A model generated the notes under the pieces. The model searched no databases and had not been told where the DNA came from. It saw only the letters and a list, made by a program, of their open reading frames with translations. A stretch of 64,000 nt of DNA, taken from contig JBAIAA010000751.1 in assembly GCA_037893245.1 (NCBI GenBank), forward strand, positions 1,383,491-1,447,490, in the 5' to 3' direction. Positions 1 through 9,522 of the stretch are shown here, one piece after another (within the stretch, counting starts at the first letter, position 1; each line of letters starts with the position of its first letter). The translations under genes were made by a program, and so were the position numbers. The stretch comes from Crossaster papposus (lineage: Eukaryota; Echinodermata; Asteroidea; Velatida; Solasteridae).

Positions 1-37
1 CAACCCGGACAACATGGCGAGACCCAATTCTTAATTT
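1..37 (+). ncRNA. 7SL: SRP RNA (7SL), 3' fragment at window edge
   Basis: Last 37 nt of a 7SL copy cut by the window start. It carries the CTTAATTTTTTT end that marks the 833-bp type-B genes, so the missing part may be type B. Confidence 0.85.
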
Positions 38-148
38 TTTTCCGGATTTATTTGTCAAAACGTCTGGTTTTGTTTTATTTTCTTGGTAGAACGATGAGGA
101 CCACCTTTTTTAACCAAAGCATTCAAATTTTAAATGGAGTTAACAGTA

Positions 149-238
149 GTCGTAAAGGCCAAGTGGTTAAAGAGTTGGACGTTATGGCGCCGAATATCTG
201 TATCGCATTGAATATCCCGGGTACAAGTTCCTTCTAAG
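149..238 (+). pseudogene. tRNA-Ser-like relic (one per unit)
   Basis: The first 32 bases match the 5' half of the unit's own tRNA-Ser at 26 of 32 positions, including the A-box-like core GGCCAAGTGGTTAA. The rest has no recognisable anticodon arm or acceptor 3' strand. A weak B-box-like GGTACAAGTTC lies near 219-230, differing from GGTTCRANTCC mainly by A for the second T. The same relic starts exactly 231 bp upstream of every tRNA-Ser (980, 1811, 2642 and so on, to 63070, plus 63901 at the right edge). Exceptions are the 56652 unit, where relic and tRNA are fused, and the unit at 41159, where the retroelement interrupts it. I read it as an old tandem duplicate of the tRNA. A cleavable tRNA cannot be drawn from it, but the A and B boxes could still bind TFIIIC. 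Confidence 0.65.
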
Positions 239-379
239 AAACACGTTCTGCTGACCGATATGGTAAATTTCAGCAGTATTTGTCCGTTTTCGGTTTCTTG
301 TGTATTCCCTGCGCACCAAAAACTAATGAACGTTCTTGATCATCTTACTGGGATCACGCCCAAAACAGCAAATTAAGGA

Positions 380-461
380 GTCGTGGTGGCCGAGTGGTTA
401 AGGCGTTGGACTCGAAATCCAATGGGATTTTCCCGCGCAGGTTCGAATCCTGTCTACGACG
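380..461 (+). tRNA. tRNA-Ser-CGA: tRNA-Ser(CGA), copy 1 (reference copy)
   Basis: Type II tRNA decoding UCG. The acceptor stem GTCGTGG pairs with CTACGAC (one G-T wobble), and the discriminator base is G as usual for serine tRNAs. The D arm contains GGCCGAGTGGTTAAGGC, which is also the A box. The anticodon stem TTGGA/TCCAA encloses loop CTCGAAA, giving anticodon CGA. The variable arm of 14 nt has a GGGA/TCCC stem. The T arm GCAGG-TTCGAAT-CCTGT contains a perfect B box, GGTTCGAATCC. No intron and no encoded CCA. A T5 terminator lies at 471-475. SerRS recognises the long variable arm, so the isotype is secure. The same gene recurs in every unit of the array. Confidence 0.97.
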
Positions 462-470
462 ATGACATTA

Positions 471-475
471 TTTTT
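471..475 (+). terminator. Pol III terminator of tRNA-Ser
   Basis: TTTTT run 10 nt after the tRNA 3' end, in GACATTATTTTTGG. It is repeated at the same offset in nearly all units. In the unit of tRNA copy 11 it is shortened to T4 (8783-8786). Confidence 0.8.
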
Positions 476-484
476 GGTTTCTTT

Positions 485-517
485 CACCGTGCTGTATTTC
501 ATGGTTCATACACCGTG
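485..517 (+). promoter_or_regulatory. Paired CACCGTG motifs upstream of 7SL
   Basis: CACCGTG occurs at 485-491 and again at 511-517, 26 bp apart, at about -73 and -47 from the 7SL start, in every unit. Metazoan 7SL genes are known to need upstream factor sites besides the internal boxes. I do not recognise the factor for this motif. Confidence 0.3.
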
Positions 518-527
518 TTATTTAATT
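518..527 (+). promoter_or_regulatory. TATA-like element upstream of 7SL
   Basis: TTATTTAATT lies about 30-40 bp upstream of the predicted 7SL 5' end at 558, the usual TATA distance for pol III genes with upstream promoters. It is conserved in nearly all units. Three copies near 16.3, 18.8 and 21.3 kb and one at 22.1 kb read TTCTTTAATT instead. Confidence 0.45.
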
Positions 528-557
528 TAAGACATTTAAGGCTCGCTTCTTCTAGCG

Positions 558-868
558 GCCGGGTGTAGTAGCGTGCGCCTGTAATCCAGTGACACTAGGA
601 GGCCGGGGTTGGTGAATCGCTTGAGGCCGGGAGCAATGTGGTGTCGTCCTGCTCATGACGATCGGGTGTCCAGGCTAAGCTCTGCATCGACATGGTAGGC
701 CCGGCGGAGGTTGGGTACCATACCAGGTTGACTAAGGAGGGGTGTACCGGCTCAGGGCGGGTAACGCAGCAGGCAAAAGCTCCCATGTGGAGCAGTAAGC
801 AGGATCACACTTGAGAATGGGTGGCTTCTCACAACCCGGACAACATGGCGAGACCCAATTCTTTATTT
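558..868 (+). ncRNA. 7SL: SRP RNA (7SL), copy 1 (reference copy)
   Basis: RNA scaffold of the signal recognition particle, which targets ribosomes making secreted and membrane proteins to the ER. The 5' GCCGGGTGTAGTAGCGTGCG and the GAATCGCTTGAGGCC block match the human 7SL Alu domain and include A- and B-box-like pol III promoter sequences. The S domain starts with GATCGGGTGTCC. Helix 6 can be drawn as CCCGGC-GGAG-GTTGGG (700-715), keeping the GGAG tetraloop bound by SRP19. CTAAGGAGGGGTG and then CTCAGG...AGCAGGC give helix 8, the SRP54 site, although its loop reads GGTAA where human has GGAA. The 3' end ACAACATGGCGAGACCC is Alu domain again. Length is about 311 nt against 300 in human. The 3' end is placed in the T run. 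This copy has the private change GGGTGG near 821, shared with copy 5. Confidence 0.95.
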
Positions 869-872
869 TTTT
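866..872 (+). terminator. Pol III terminator of 7SL
   Basis: T7 run directly after the 7SL 3' end. A second T6 run (about 936-941) after a short GGT/ACC hairpin could act as back-up. In copies 43, 45 and 48 the first run is broken by a G (TATTGTTTTCC), and in copies 15 and 16 it is only T5. Confidence 0.8.
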
Positions 873-1210
873 CCGGATATATTTGTCAAAACGTCTGGTT
901 TTGTTTTATTTTCTTGGTAGAACGATGAGGACCACCTTTTTTAACCAAAGCATTCAAATTTTAAATGGAGTTAACAGTAGTCGTAAAGGCCAAGTGGTTA
1001 AAGAGTTGGACGTTATGGCGCCGAATATCTGTATCGCATTGAATATCCCGGGTACAAGTTCCTTCTAAGAAACACGTTCTGCTGACCGATATGGTAAATT
1101 TCAGCAGTATTTGTCCGTTTTCGGTTTCTTGTGTATTCCCTGCGCACCAAAAACTAATGAACGTTCTTGATCATCTTACTGGGATCACGGCCAAAACAGC
1201 AAATTAAGGA
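873..1210. other. Unit spacer between 7SL and next tRNA-Ser
   Basis: Representative of the 343-bp spacer found in each unit. It holds the tRNA-like relic (980-1069), the T6 run, and a conserved hairpin CTGCTGA...TTCAGCAG just after the relic (about 1079-1108). Otherwise I see no gene. Open frames crossing it are conserved only because the units are nearly identical. Confidence 0.7.
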
Positions 1211-1292
1211 GTCGTGGTGGCCGAGTGGTTAAGGCGTTGGACTCGAAATCCAATGGGATTTTCCCGCGCAGGTTCGAATCCTGTCTACGACG
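1211..1292 (+). tRNA. tRNA-Ser-CGA: tRNA-Ser(CGA), copy 2
   Basis: Canonical body. Upstream spacer has GGGATCACGGCC, shared with copy 6. Confidence 0.95.
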
Positions 1293-1388
1293 ATGACATT
1301 ATTTTTGGTTTCTTTCACCGTGCTGTATTTCATGGTTTATACACCGTGTTATTTAATTTAAGACATTTAAGGTTCGCTTCTTCTAGCG

Positions 1389-1699
1389 GCCGGGTGTAGT
1401 AGCGTGCGCCTGTAATCCAGTGACACTAGGAGGCCGGGGTTGGTGAATCGCTTGAGGCCGGGAGCAATGTGGTGTCGTCCTGCTCATGACGATCGGGTGT
1501 CCAGGCTAAGCTCTGCATCGACATGGTAGGCCCGGCGGAGGTTGGGTACCATACCAGGTTGACTAAGGAGGGGTGTACCGGCTCAGGGCGGGTAACGCAG
1601 CAGGCAAAAGCTCCCATGTGGAGCAGTAAGCAGGATCACACTTGAGAATGGGAGGCTTCTCACAACCCGGACAACATGGCGAGACCCAATTCTTTATTT
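1389..1699 (+). ncRNA. 7SL: SRP RNA (7SL), copy 2
   Basis: 831-bp type A, no private change noted. Confidence 0.94.
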
Positions 1700-2041
1700 T
1701 TTTCCGGATTTATTTGTCAAAACGTCTGGTTTTGTTTTATTTTCTTGGTAGAACGATGAGGACCACCTTTTTTAACCAAAGCATTCAAATTTTAAATGGA
1801 GTTAACAGTAGTCGTAAAGGCCAAGTGGTTAAAGAGTTGGACGTTATGGCGCCGAATATCTGTATCGCATTGAATATCCCGGGTACAAGTTCCTTCTAAG
1901 AAACACGTTCTGCTGACCGATATGGTAAATTTCAGCAGTATTTGTCCGTTTTCGGTTTCTTGTGTATTCCCTGCGCACCAAAAACTAATGAACGTTCTTG
2001 ATCATCTTACTGGGATCACGCCCAAAACAGCAAATTAAGGA

Positions 2042-2123
2042 GTCGTGGTGGCCGAGTGGTTAAGGTGTTGGACTCGAAATCCAATGGGATTTTCCCGCGC
2101 AGGTTCGAATCCTGTCTACGACG
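2042..2123 (+). tRNA. tRNA-Ser-CGA: tRNA-Ser(CGA), copy 3
   Basis: C to T at tRNA base 25 turns a D-stem G-C pair into G-T; the fold is kept. Same change in copy 7. Confidence 0.93.
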
Positions 2124-2219
2124 ATGACATTATTTTTGGTTTCTTTCACCGTGCTGTATTTCATGGTTCATACACCGTGTTATTTAATTTAAGACATTTA
2201 AGGTTCGCTTCTTCTAGCG

Positions 2220-2530
2220 GCCGGGTGTAGTAGCGTGCGCCTGTAATCCAGTGACACTAGGAGGCCGGGGTTGGTGAATCGCTTGAGGCCGGGAGCAATG
2301 TGGCGTCGTCCTGCTCATGACGATCGGGTGTCCAGGCTAAGCTCTGCATCGACATGGTAGGCCCGGCGGAGGTTGGGTACCATACCAGGTTGACTAAGGA
2401 GGGGTGTACCGGCTCAGGGCGGGTAACGCAGCAGGCAAAAGCTCCCATGTGGAGCAGTAAGCAGGATCACACTTGAGAATGGGAGGCTTCTCACAACCCG
2501 GACAACATGGCGAGACCCAATTCTTTATTT
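2220..2530 (+). ncRNA. 7SL: SRP RNA (7SL), copy 3
   Basis: Type A with GTGGCGTCG in place of GTGGTGTCG, shared with copy 7. Confidence 0.94.
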
Positions 2531-2872
2531 TTTTCCGGATTTATTTGTCAAAACGTCTGGTTTTGTTTTATTTTCTTGGTAGAACGATGAGGACCACCTT
2601 TTTTAACCAAAGCATTCAAATTTTAAATGGAGTTAACAGTAGTCGTAAAGGCCAAGTGGTTAAAGAGTTGGACGTTATGGCGCCGAATATCTGTATCGCA
2701 TTGAATATCCCGGGTACAAGTTCCTTCTAAGAAACACGTTCTGCTGACCGATATGGTAAATTTCAGCAGTATTTGTCCGTTTTCGGTTTCTTGTGTATTC
2801 CCTGCGCACCAAAAACTAATGAACGTTCTTGATCATCTTACTGGGATCACGCCCAAAACAGCAAATTAAGGA

Positions 2873-2954
2873 GTCGTGGTGGCCGAGTGGTTAAGGCGTT
2901 GGACTCGAAATCCAATGGGGTTTTCCCGCGCAGGTTCGAATCCTGTCTACGACG
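2873..2954 (+). tRNA. tRNA-Ser-CGA: tRNA-Ser(CGA), copy 4
   Basis: Variable-arm stem reads GGGG instead of GGGA, which still pairs by G-T. Same change in copy 8. Confidence 0.94.
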
Positions 2955-3050
2955 ATGACATTATTTTTGGTTTCTTTCACCGTGCTGTATTTCATGGTTT
3001 ATACACCGTGTTATTTAATTTAAGACATTTAAGGTTCGCTTCTTCTAGCG

Positions 3051-3363
3051 GCCGGGTGTAGTAGCGTGCGCCTGTAATCCAGTGACACTAGGAGGCCGGG
3101 GTTGGTGAATCGCTTGAGGCCGGGAGCAATGTGGTGTCGTCCTGCTCATGACGATCGGGTGTCCAGGCTAAGCTCTGCATCGACATGGTAGGCCCGGCGG
3201 AGGTTGGGTACCATACCAGGTTGACTAAGGAGTGCCGTGTACCGGCTTAGGGCGGGTAACGCAGCAGGCAAAAGCTCCCATGTGGAGCAGTAAGCAGGAT
3301 CACACTTGAGAATGGGAGGCTTCTCACAACCCGGACAACATGGCGAGACCCAATTCTTAATTT
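3051..3363 (+). ncRNA. 7SL: SRP RNA (7SL), copy 4, type B
   Basis: Type B, 2 nt longer: GGAGTGCCGTGTACC replaces GGAGGGGTGTACC at the base of helix 8, with GGCTTAGG for GGCTCAGG and CTTAATT at the 3' end. This is the only complete type-B copy outside the 16-28 kb patch. Confidence 0.92.
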
Positions 3364-3705
3364 TTTTCCGGATTTATTTGTCAAAACGTCTGGTTTTGTT
3401 TTATTTTCTTGGTAGAACGATGAGGACCACCTTTTTTAACCAAAGCATTCAAATTTTAAATGGAGTTAACAGTAGTCGTAAAGGCCAAGTGGTTAAAGAG
3501 TTGGACGTTATGGCGCCGAATATCTGTATCGCATTGAATATCCCGGGTACAAGTTCCTTCTAAGAAACACGTTCTGCTGACCGATATGGTAAATTTCAGC
3601 AGTATTTGTCCGTTTTCGGTTTCTTGTGTATTCCCTGCGCACCAAAAACTAATGAACGTTCTTGATCATCTTACTGGGATCACGCCCAAAACAGCAAATT
3701 AAGGA

Positions 3706-3787
3706 GTCGTGGTGGCCGAGTGGTTAAGGCGTTGGACTCGAAATCCAATGGGATTTTCCCGCGCAGGTTCGAATCCTGTCTACGACG
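3706..3787 (+). tRNA. tRNA-Ser-CGA: tRNA-Ser(CGA), copy 5
   Basis: Canonical body. Confidence 0.95.
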
Positions 3788-3883
3788 ATGACATTATTTT
3801 TGGTTTCTTTCACCGTGCTGTATTTCATGGTTCATACACCGTGTTATTTAATTTAAGACATTTAAGGCTCGCTTCTTCTAGCG

Positions 3884-4194
3884 GCCGGGTGTAGTAGCGT
3901 GCGCCTGTAATCCAGTGACACTAGGAGGCCGGGGTTGGTGAATCGCTTGAGGCCGGGAGCAATGTGGTGTCGTCCTGCTCATGACGATCGGGTGTCCAGG
4001 CTAAGCTCTGCATCGACATGGTAGGCCCGGCGGAGGTTGGGTACCATACCAGGTTGACTAAGGAGGGGTGTACCGGCTCAGGGCGGGTAACGCAGCAGGC
4101 AAAAGCTCCCATGTGGAGCAGTAAGCAGGATCACACTTGAGAATGGGTGGCTTCTCACAACCCGGACAACATGGCGAGACCCAATTCTTTATTT
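3884..4194 (+). ncRNA. 7SL: SRP RNA (7SL), copy 5
   Basis: Type A, matches copy 1 including GGGTGG. Confidence 0.94.
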
Positions 4195-4536
4195 TTTTCC
4201 GGATATATTTGTCAAAACGTCTGGTTTTGTTTTATTTTCTTGGTAGAACGATGAGGACCACCTTTTTTAACCAAAGCATTCAAATTTTAAATGGAGTTAA
4301 CAGTAGTCGTAAAGGCCAAGTGGTTAAAGAGTTGGACGTTATGGCGCCGAATATCTGTATCGCATTGAATATCCCGGGTACAAGTTCCTTCTAAGAAACA
4401 CGTTCTGCTGACCGATATGGTAAATTTCAGCAGTATTTGTCCGTTTTCGGTTTCTTGTGTATTCCCTGCGCACCAAAAACTAATGAACGTTCTTGATCAT
4501 CTTACTGGGATCACGGCCAAAACAGCAAATTAAGGA

Positions 4537-4618
4537 GTCGTGGTGGCCGAGTGGTTAAGGCGTTGGACTCGAAATCCAATGGGATTTTCCCGCGCAGGTT
4601 CGAATCCTGTCTACGACG
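4537..4618 (+). tRNA. tRNA-Ser-CGA: tRNA-Ser(CGA), copy 6
   Basis: Canonical body; duplicate of copy 2. Confidence 0.95.
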
Positions 4619-4714
4619 ATGACATTATTTTTGGTTTCTTTCACCGTGCTGTATTTCATGGTTTATACACCGTGTTATTTAATTTAAGACATTTAAGGTT
4701 CGCTTCTTCTAGCG

Positions 4715-5025
4715 GCCGGGTGTAGTAGCGTGCGCCTGTAATCCAGTGACACTAGGAGGCCGGGGTTGGTGAATCGCTTGAGGCCGGGAGCAATGTGGTG
4801 TCGTCCTGCTCATGACGATCGGGTGTCCAGGCTAAGCTCTGCATCGACATGGTAGGCCCGGCGGAGGTTGGGTACCATACCAGGTTGACTAAGGAGGGGT
4901 GTACCGGCTCAGGGCGGGTAACGCAGCAGGCAAAAGCTCCCATGTGGAGCAGTAAGCAGGATCACACTTGAGAATGGGAGGCTTCTCACAACCCGGACAA
5001 CATGGCGAGACCCAATTCTTTATTT
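4715..5025 (+). ncRNA. 7SL: SRP RNA (7SL), copy 6
   Basis: Type A; duplicate of copy 2. Confidence 0.94.
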
Positions 5026-5367
5026 TTTTCCGGATTTATTTGTCAAAACGTCTGGTTTTGTTTTATTTTCTTGGTAGAACGATGAGGACCACCTTTTTTA
5101 ACCAAAGCATTCAAATTTTAAATGGAGTTAACAGTAGTCGTAAAGGCCAAGTGGTTAAAGAGTTGGACGTTATGGCGCCGAATATCTGTATCGCATTGAA
5201 TATCCCGGGTACAAGTTCCTTCTAAGAAACACGTTCTGCTGACCGATATGGTAAATTTCAGCAGTATTTGTCCGTTTTCGGTTTCTTGTGTATTCCCTGC
5301 GCACCAAAAACTAATGAACGTTCTTGATCATCTTACTGGGATCACGCCCAAAACAGCAAATTAAGGA

Positions 5368-5449
5368 GTCGTGGTGGCCGAGTGGTTAAGGTGTTGGACT
5401 CGAAATCCAATGGGATTTTCCCGCGCAGGTTCGAATCCTGTCTACGACG
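5368..5449 (+). tRNA. tRNA-Ser-CGA: tRNA-Ser(CGA), copy 7
   Basis: D-stem G-T variant, duplicate of copy 3. Confidence 0.93.
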
Positions 5450-5545
5450 ATGACATTATTTTTGGTTTCTTTCACCGTGCTGTATTTCATGGTTCATACA
5501 CCGTGTTATTTAATTTAAGACATTTAAGGTTCGCTTCTTCTAGCG

Positions 5546-5856
5546 GCCGGGTGTAGTAGCGTGCGCCTGTAATCCAGTGACACTAGGAGGCCGGGGTTGG
5601 TGAATCGCTTGAGGCCGGGAGCAATGTGGCGTCGTCCTGCTCATGACGATCGGGTGTCCAGGCTAAGCTCTGCATCGACATGGTAGGCCCGGCGGAGGTT
5701 GGGTACCATACCAGGTTGACTAAGGAGGGGTGTACCGGCTCAGGGCGGGTAACGCAGCAGGCAAAAGCTCCCATGTGGAGCAGTAAGCAGGATCACACTT
5801 GAGAATGGGAGGCTTCTCACAACCCGGACAACATGGCGAGACCCAATTCTTTATTT
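5546..5856 (+). ncRNA. 7SL: SRP RNA (7SL), copy 7
   Basis: Type A with GTGGCGTCG, duplicate of copy 3. Confidence 0.94.
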
Positions 5857-6198
5857 TTTTCCGGATTTATTTGTCAAAACGTCTGGTTTTGTTTTATTTT
5901 CTTGGTAGAACGATGAGGACCACCTTTTTTAACCAAAGCATTCAAATTTTAAATGGAGTTAACAGTAGTCGTAAAGGCCAAGTGGTTAAAGAGTTGGACG
6001 TTATGGCGCCGAATATCTGTATCGCATTGAATATCCCGGGTACAAGTTCCTTCTAAGAAACACGTTCTGCTGACCGATATGGTAAATTTCAGCAGTATTT
6101 GTCCGTTTTCGGTTTCTTGTGTATTCCCTGCGCACCAAAAACTAATGAACGTTCTTGATCATCTTACTGGGATCACGCCCAAAACAGCAAATTAAGGA

Positions 6199-6280
6199 GT
6201 CGTGGTGGCCGAGTGGTTAAGGCGTTGGACTCGAAATCCAATGGGGTTTTCCCGCGCAGGTTCGAATCCTGTCTACGACG
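6199..6280 (+). tRNA. tRNA-Ser-CGA: tRNA-Ser(CGA), copy 8
   Basis: GGGG variable arm, duplicate of copy 4. Confidence 0.94.
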
Positions 6281-6376
6281 ATGACATTATTTTTGGTTTC
6301 TTTCACCGTGCTGTATTTCATGGTTTATACACCGTGTTATTTAATTTAAGACATTTAAGGTTCGCTTCTTCTAGCG

Positions 6377-6687
6377 GCCGGGTGTAGTAGCGTGCGCCTG
6401 TAATCCAGTGACACTAGGAGGCCGGGGTTGGTGAATCGCTTGAGGCCGGGAGCAATGTGGTGTCGTCCTGCTCATGACGATCGGGTGTCCAGGCTAAGCT
6501 CTGCATCGACATGGTAGGCCCGGCGGAGGTTGGGTACCATACCAGGTTGACTAAGGAGGGGTGTACCGGCTCAGGGCGGGTAACGCAGCAGGCAAAAGCT
6601 CCCATGTGGAGCAGTAAGCAGGATCACACTTGAGAATGGGAGGCTTCTCACAACCCGGACAACATGGCGAGACCCAATTCTTTATTT
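6377..6687 (+). ncRNA. 7SL: SRP RNA (7SL), copy 8
   Basis: Type A, unlike its block partner copy 4 (type B), so the duplication boundary lies within this gene. Confidence 0.94.
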
Positions 6688-7029
6688 TTTTCCGGATTTA
6701 TTTGTCAAAACGTCTGGTTTTGTTTTATTTTCTTGGTAGAACGATGAGGACCACCTTTTTTAACCAAAGCATTCAAATTTTAAATGGAGTTAACAGTAGT
6801 CGTAAAGGCCAAGTGGTTAAAGAGTTGGACGTTATGGCGCCGAATATCTGTATCACATTGAATATCCCGGGTACAAGTTCCTTCTAAGAAACACGTTCTG
6901 CTGACCGATATGGTAAATTTCAGCAGTATTTGTCCGTTTTCGGTTTCTTGTGTATTCCCTGCGCACCAAAAACTAATGAACGTTGTTGATCATCTTACTG
7001 GGATCACGCCCAAAACAGCAAATTAAGGA

Positions 7030-7111
7030 GTCGTGGTGGCCGAGTGGTTAAGGCGTTGGACTCGAAATCCAATGGGATTTTCCCGCGCAGGTTCGAATCC
7101 TGTCTACGACG
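7030..7111 (+). tRNA. tRNA-Ser-CGA: tRNA-Ser(CGA), copy 9
   Basis: Canonical body. Confidence 0.95.
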
Positions 7112-7207
7112 ATGACATTATTTTTGGTTTCTTTCACCGTGCTGTATTTCATGGTTCATACACCGTGTTATTTAATTTAAGACATTTAAGGTTCGCTTCT
7201 TCTAGCG

Positions 7208-7518
7208 GCCGGGTGTAGTAGCGTGCGCCTGTAATCCAGTGACACTAGGAGGCCGGGGTTGGTGAATCGCTTGAGGCCGGGAGCAATGTGGTGTCGTCCT
7301 GCTCATGACGATCGGGTGTCCAGGCTAAGCTCTGCATCGACAAGGTAGGCCCGGCGGAGGTTGGGTGCCATACCAGGTTGACTAAGGAGGGGTGTACCGG
7401 CTCAGGGCGGGTAACGCAGCAGGCAGAAGCTCCCATGTGGAGCAGTAAGCAGAATCACACTTGAGAATGGGAGGCTTCTCACAACCCGGACAACATGGCG
7501 AGACCCAATTCTTTATTT
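7208..7518 (+). ncRNA. 7SL: SRP RNA (7SL), copy 9
   Basis: Type A with GACAAGG, GGGTGCCAT, CAGGCAGAAGC and AGCAGAATC; most of these recur in copy 13. Confidence 0.93.
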
Positions 7519-7860
7519 TTTTCCGGATTTATTTGTCAAAACGTCTGGTTTTGTTTTATTTTCTTGGTAGAACGATGAGGACCACCTTTTTTAACCAAAG
7601 CATTCAAATTTTAAATGGAGTTAACAGTAGTCGTAAAGGCCAAGTGGTTAAAGAGTTGGACGTTATGGCGCCGAATATCTGTATCGCATTGAATATCCCG
7701 GGTACAAGTTCCTTCTAAGAAACACGTTCTGCTGACCGATATGGTAAATTTCAGCAGTATTTGTCCGTTTTCGGTTTGTTGTGTATTCCCTGCGCACCAA
7801 AAACTAATGAACGTTCTTGATCGTCTTACTGGGATCACGCCCAAAACAGCAAATTAAGGA

Positions 7861-7942
7861 GTCGTGGTGGCCGAGTGGTTAAGGCGTTGGACTCGAAATC
7901 CAATGGGATTTTCCCGCGCAGGTTCGAATCCTGTCTACGACG
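7861..7942 (+). tRNA. tRNA-Ser-CGA: tRNA-Ser(CGA), copy 10
   Basis: Canonical body. Confidence 0.95.
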
Positions 7943-8038
7943 ATGACATTATTTTTGGTTTCTTTCACCGTGCTGTATTTCATGGTTTATACACCGTGTT
8001 ATTTAATTTAAGACATTTAAGGTTCGCTTCTTCTAGCG

Positions 8039-8349
8039 GCCGGGTGTAGTAGCGTGCGCCTGTAATCCAGTGACACTAGAAGGCCGGGGTTGGTGAATCG
8101 CTTGAGGCCGGGAGCAATGTGGTTTCGTCCTGCTCATGACGATCGGGTGTCCAGGCTAAGCTCTGCATCGACAAGGTAGGCCCGGCGGAGGTTGGGTACC
8201 ATACCAGGTTGACTAAGGAGGGGTGTACCGGCTCAGGGCGGGTAACGCAGCAGGCAAAAGCTCCCATGTGGAGCAGTAAGCAGGATCACACTTGAGAATG
8301 GGAGGCTTCTCACAACCCGGACAACATGGCGAGACCCAATTCTTTATTT
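8039..8349 (+). ncRNA. 7SL: SRP RNA (7SL), copy 10
   Basis: Type A with CTAGAAGG, GTGGTTTCG and GACAAGG. Confidence 0.93.
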
Positions 8350-8691
8350 TTTTCCGGATTTATTTGTCAAAACGTCTGGTTTTGTTTTATTTTCTTGGTA
8401 GAACGATGAGGACCACCTTTTTTAACCAAAGCATTCAAATTTTAAATGGAGTTAACAGTAGTCGTAAAGGCCAAGTGGTTAAAGAGTTGGACGTTATGGC
8501 GCCGAATATCTGTATCGCATTGAATATCCCGGGTACAAGTTCCTTCTAAGAAACACGTTCTGCTGACCGATATGGTAAATTTCAGCAGTATTTGTCCGTT
8601 TTCGGTTTCTTGTGTATTCCCTGCGCACCAAAAACTAATGAACGTTCTTGATCATCTTACTGGGATCACGCCCAAAACAGCAAATTAAGGA

Positions 8692-8773
8692 GTCGTGGTG
8701 GCCGAGTGGTTAAGGCGTTGGACTCGAAATCCAATGGGATTTTCCCGCGCAGGTTCGAATCCTGTCTACGACG
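8692..8773 (+). tRNA. tRNA-Ser-CGA: tRNA-Ser(CGA), copy 11
   Basis: Canonical body, but the terminator is cut to T4 (CATTAATTTTGG), so read-through is more likely. Confidence 0.94.
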
Positions 8774-8869
8774 ATGACATTAATTTTGGTTTCTTTCACC
8801 GTGCTGTATTTCATGGTTTATACACCGTGTTATTTAATTTAAGACATTTAAGGTTCGCTTCTTCTAGCG

Positions 8870-9180
8870 GCCGGGTGTAGTAGCGTGCGCCTGTAATCCA
8901 GTGACACTAGGAGGCCGGGGTTGGTGAATCGCTTGAGGCCGGGAGCAATGTGGTGTCGTCCTGCTCATGACGATCGGGTGTCCAGGCTAAGCTCTGCATC
9001 GACATGGTAGGCCCGGCGGAGGTTGGGTACCATACCAGGTTGACTAAGGAGGGGTGTACCGGCTCAGGGCGGGTAACGCAGCAGGCAAAAGCTCCCATGT
9101 GGAGCAGTAAGCAGGATCCCACTTGAGAATGGGAGGCTTCTCACAACCCGGACAACATGGCGAGACCCAATTCTTTATTT
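8870..9180 (+). ncRNA. 7SL: SRP RNA (7SL), copy 11
   Basis: Type A with GGATCCCACTTG for GGATCACACTTG. Confidence 0.94.
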
Positions 9181-9522
9181 TTTTCCGGATTTATTTGTCA
9201 AAACGTCTGGTTTTGTTTTATTTTCTTGGTAGAACGATGAGGACCACCTTTTTTAACCAAAGCATTCAAATTTTAAATGGAGTTAACAGTAGTCGTAAAG
9301 GCCAAGTGGTTAAAGAGTTGGACGTTATGGCGCCGAATATCTGTATCACATTGAATATCCCGGGTACAAGTTCCTTCTAAGAAACACGTTCTGCTGACCG
9401 ATATGGTAAATTTCAGCAGTATTTGTCCGTTTTCGGTTTCTTGTGTATTCCCTGCGCACCAAAAACTAATGAACGTTCTTGATCATCTTACTGGGATCAC
9501 GCCCAAAACAGCAAATTAAGGA

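Larger units (their letters stand above)
1..6551 (+). repeat. Higher-order repeat: four-unit block present twice
   Basis: Positions 1 to about 3225 recur at 3327 to about 6551, offset 3,326 bp (three 831-bp units plus one of 833 bp). Shared private markers: GGGTGG in 7SL at 821/4147, GGATATATTT at 874/4200, tRNA change GGTGTTGG at 2042/5368 copies, GGCGTCG in 7SL copies 3 and 7, ATGGGG variable arm in tRNA copies 4 and 8. Similarity of markers ends inside 7SL copies 4 and 8, which are of different types. Confidence 0.9.

Noticed and set aside
91..250. C/D box snoRNA in the spacer (CGATGAGG ... CTGA)
   Set aside because: The C box is imperfect, the CTGA lies about 150 nt away across the tRNA relic, and no terminal stem is evident.
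383..568. Recurrent 61-residue open frame in every unit (+ strand)
   Set aside because: It is a translation of the tRNA-Ser gene and its 3' flank.
595..786. Recurrent 63-residue open frame on the - strand
   Set aside because: It is the antisense of the 7SL gene; frame breaks occur freely, as in the 833-bp units.
558..868. Alu SINE or human DNA contamination
   Set aside because: The GCCGGG...CTTGAGGCCGG block resembles Alu because Alu derives from 7SL. Here the complete S domain with helices 6 and 8 is present and the sequence differs from human throughout, so this is a true SRP RNA gene.
811..1068. Recurrent 85-residue open frame in every unit (+ strand)
   Set aside because: It begins inside 7SL and runs through the T-rich terminator and tRNA relic. 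It is preserved only because the units are nearly identical, and no protein family is recognisable.
7611..7844. 77-residue - strand frame in some units
   Set aside because: It appears only where a single A to G change removes a stop, and covers the relic and spacer. No conserved protein feature.
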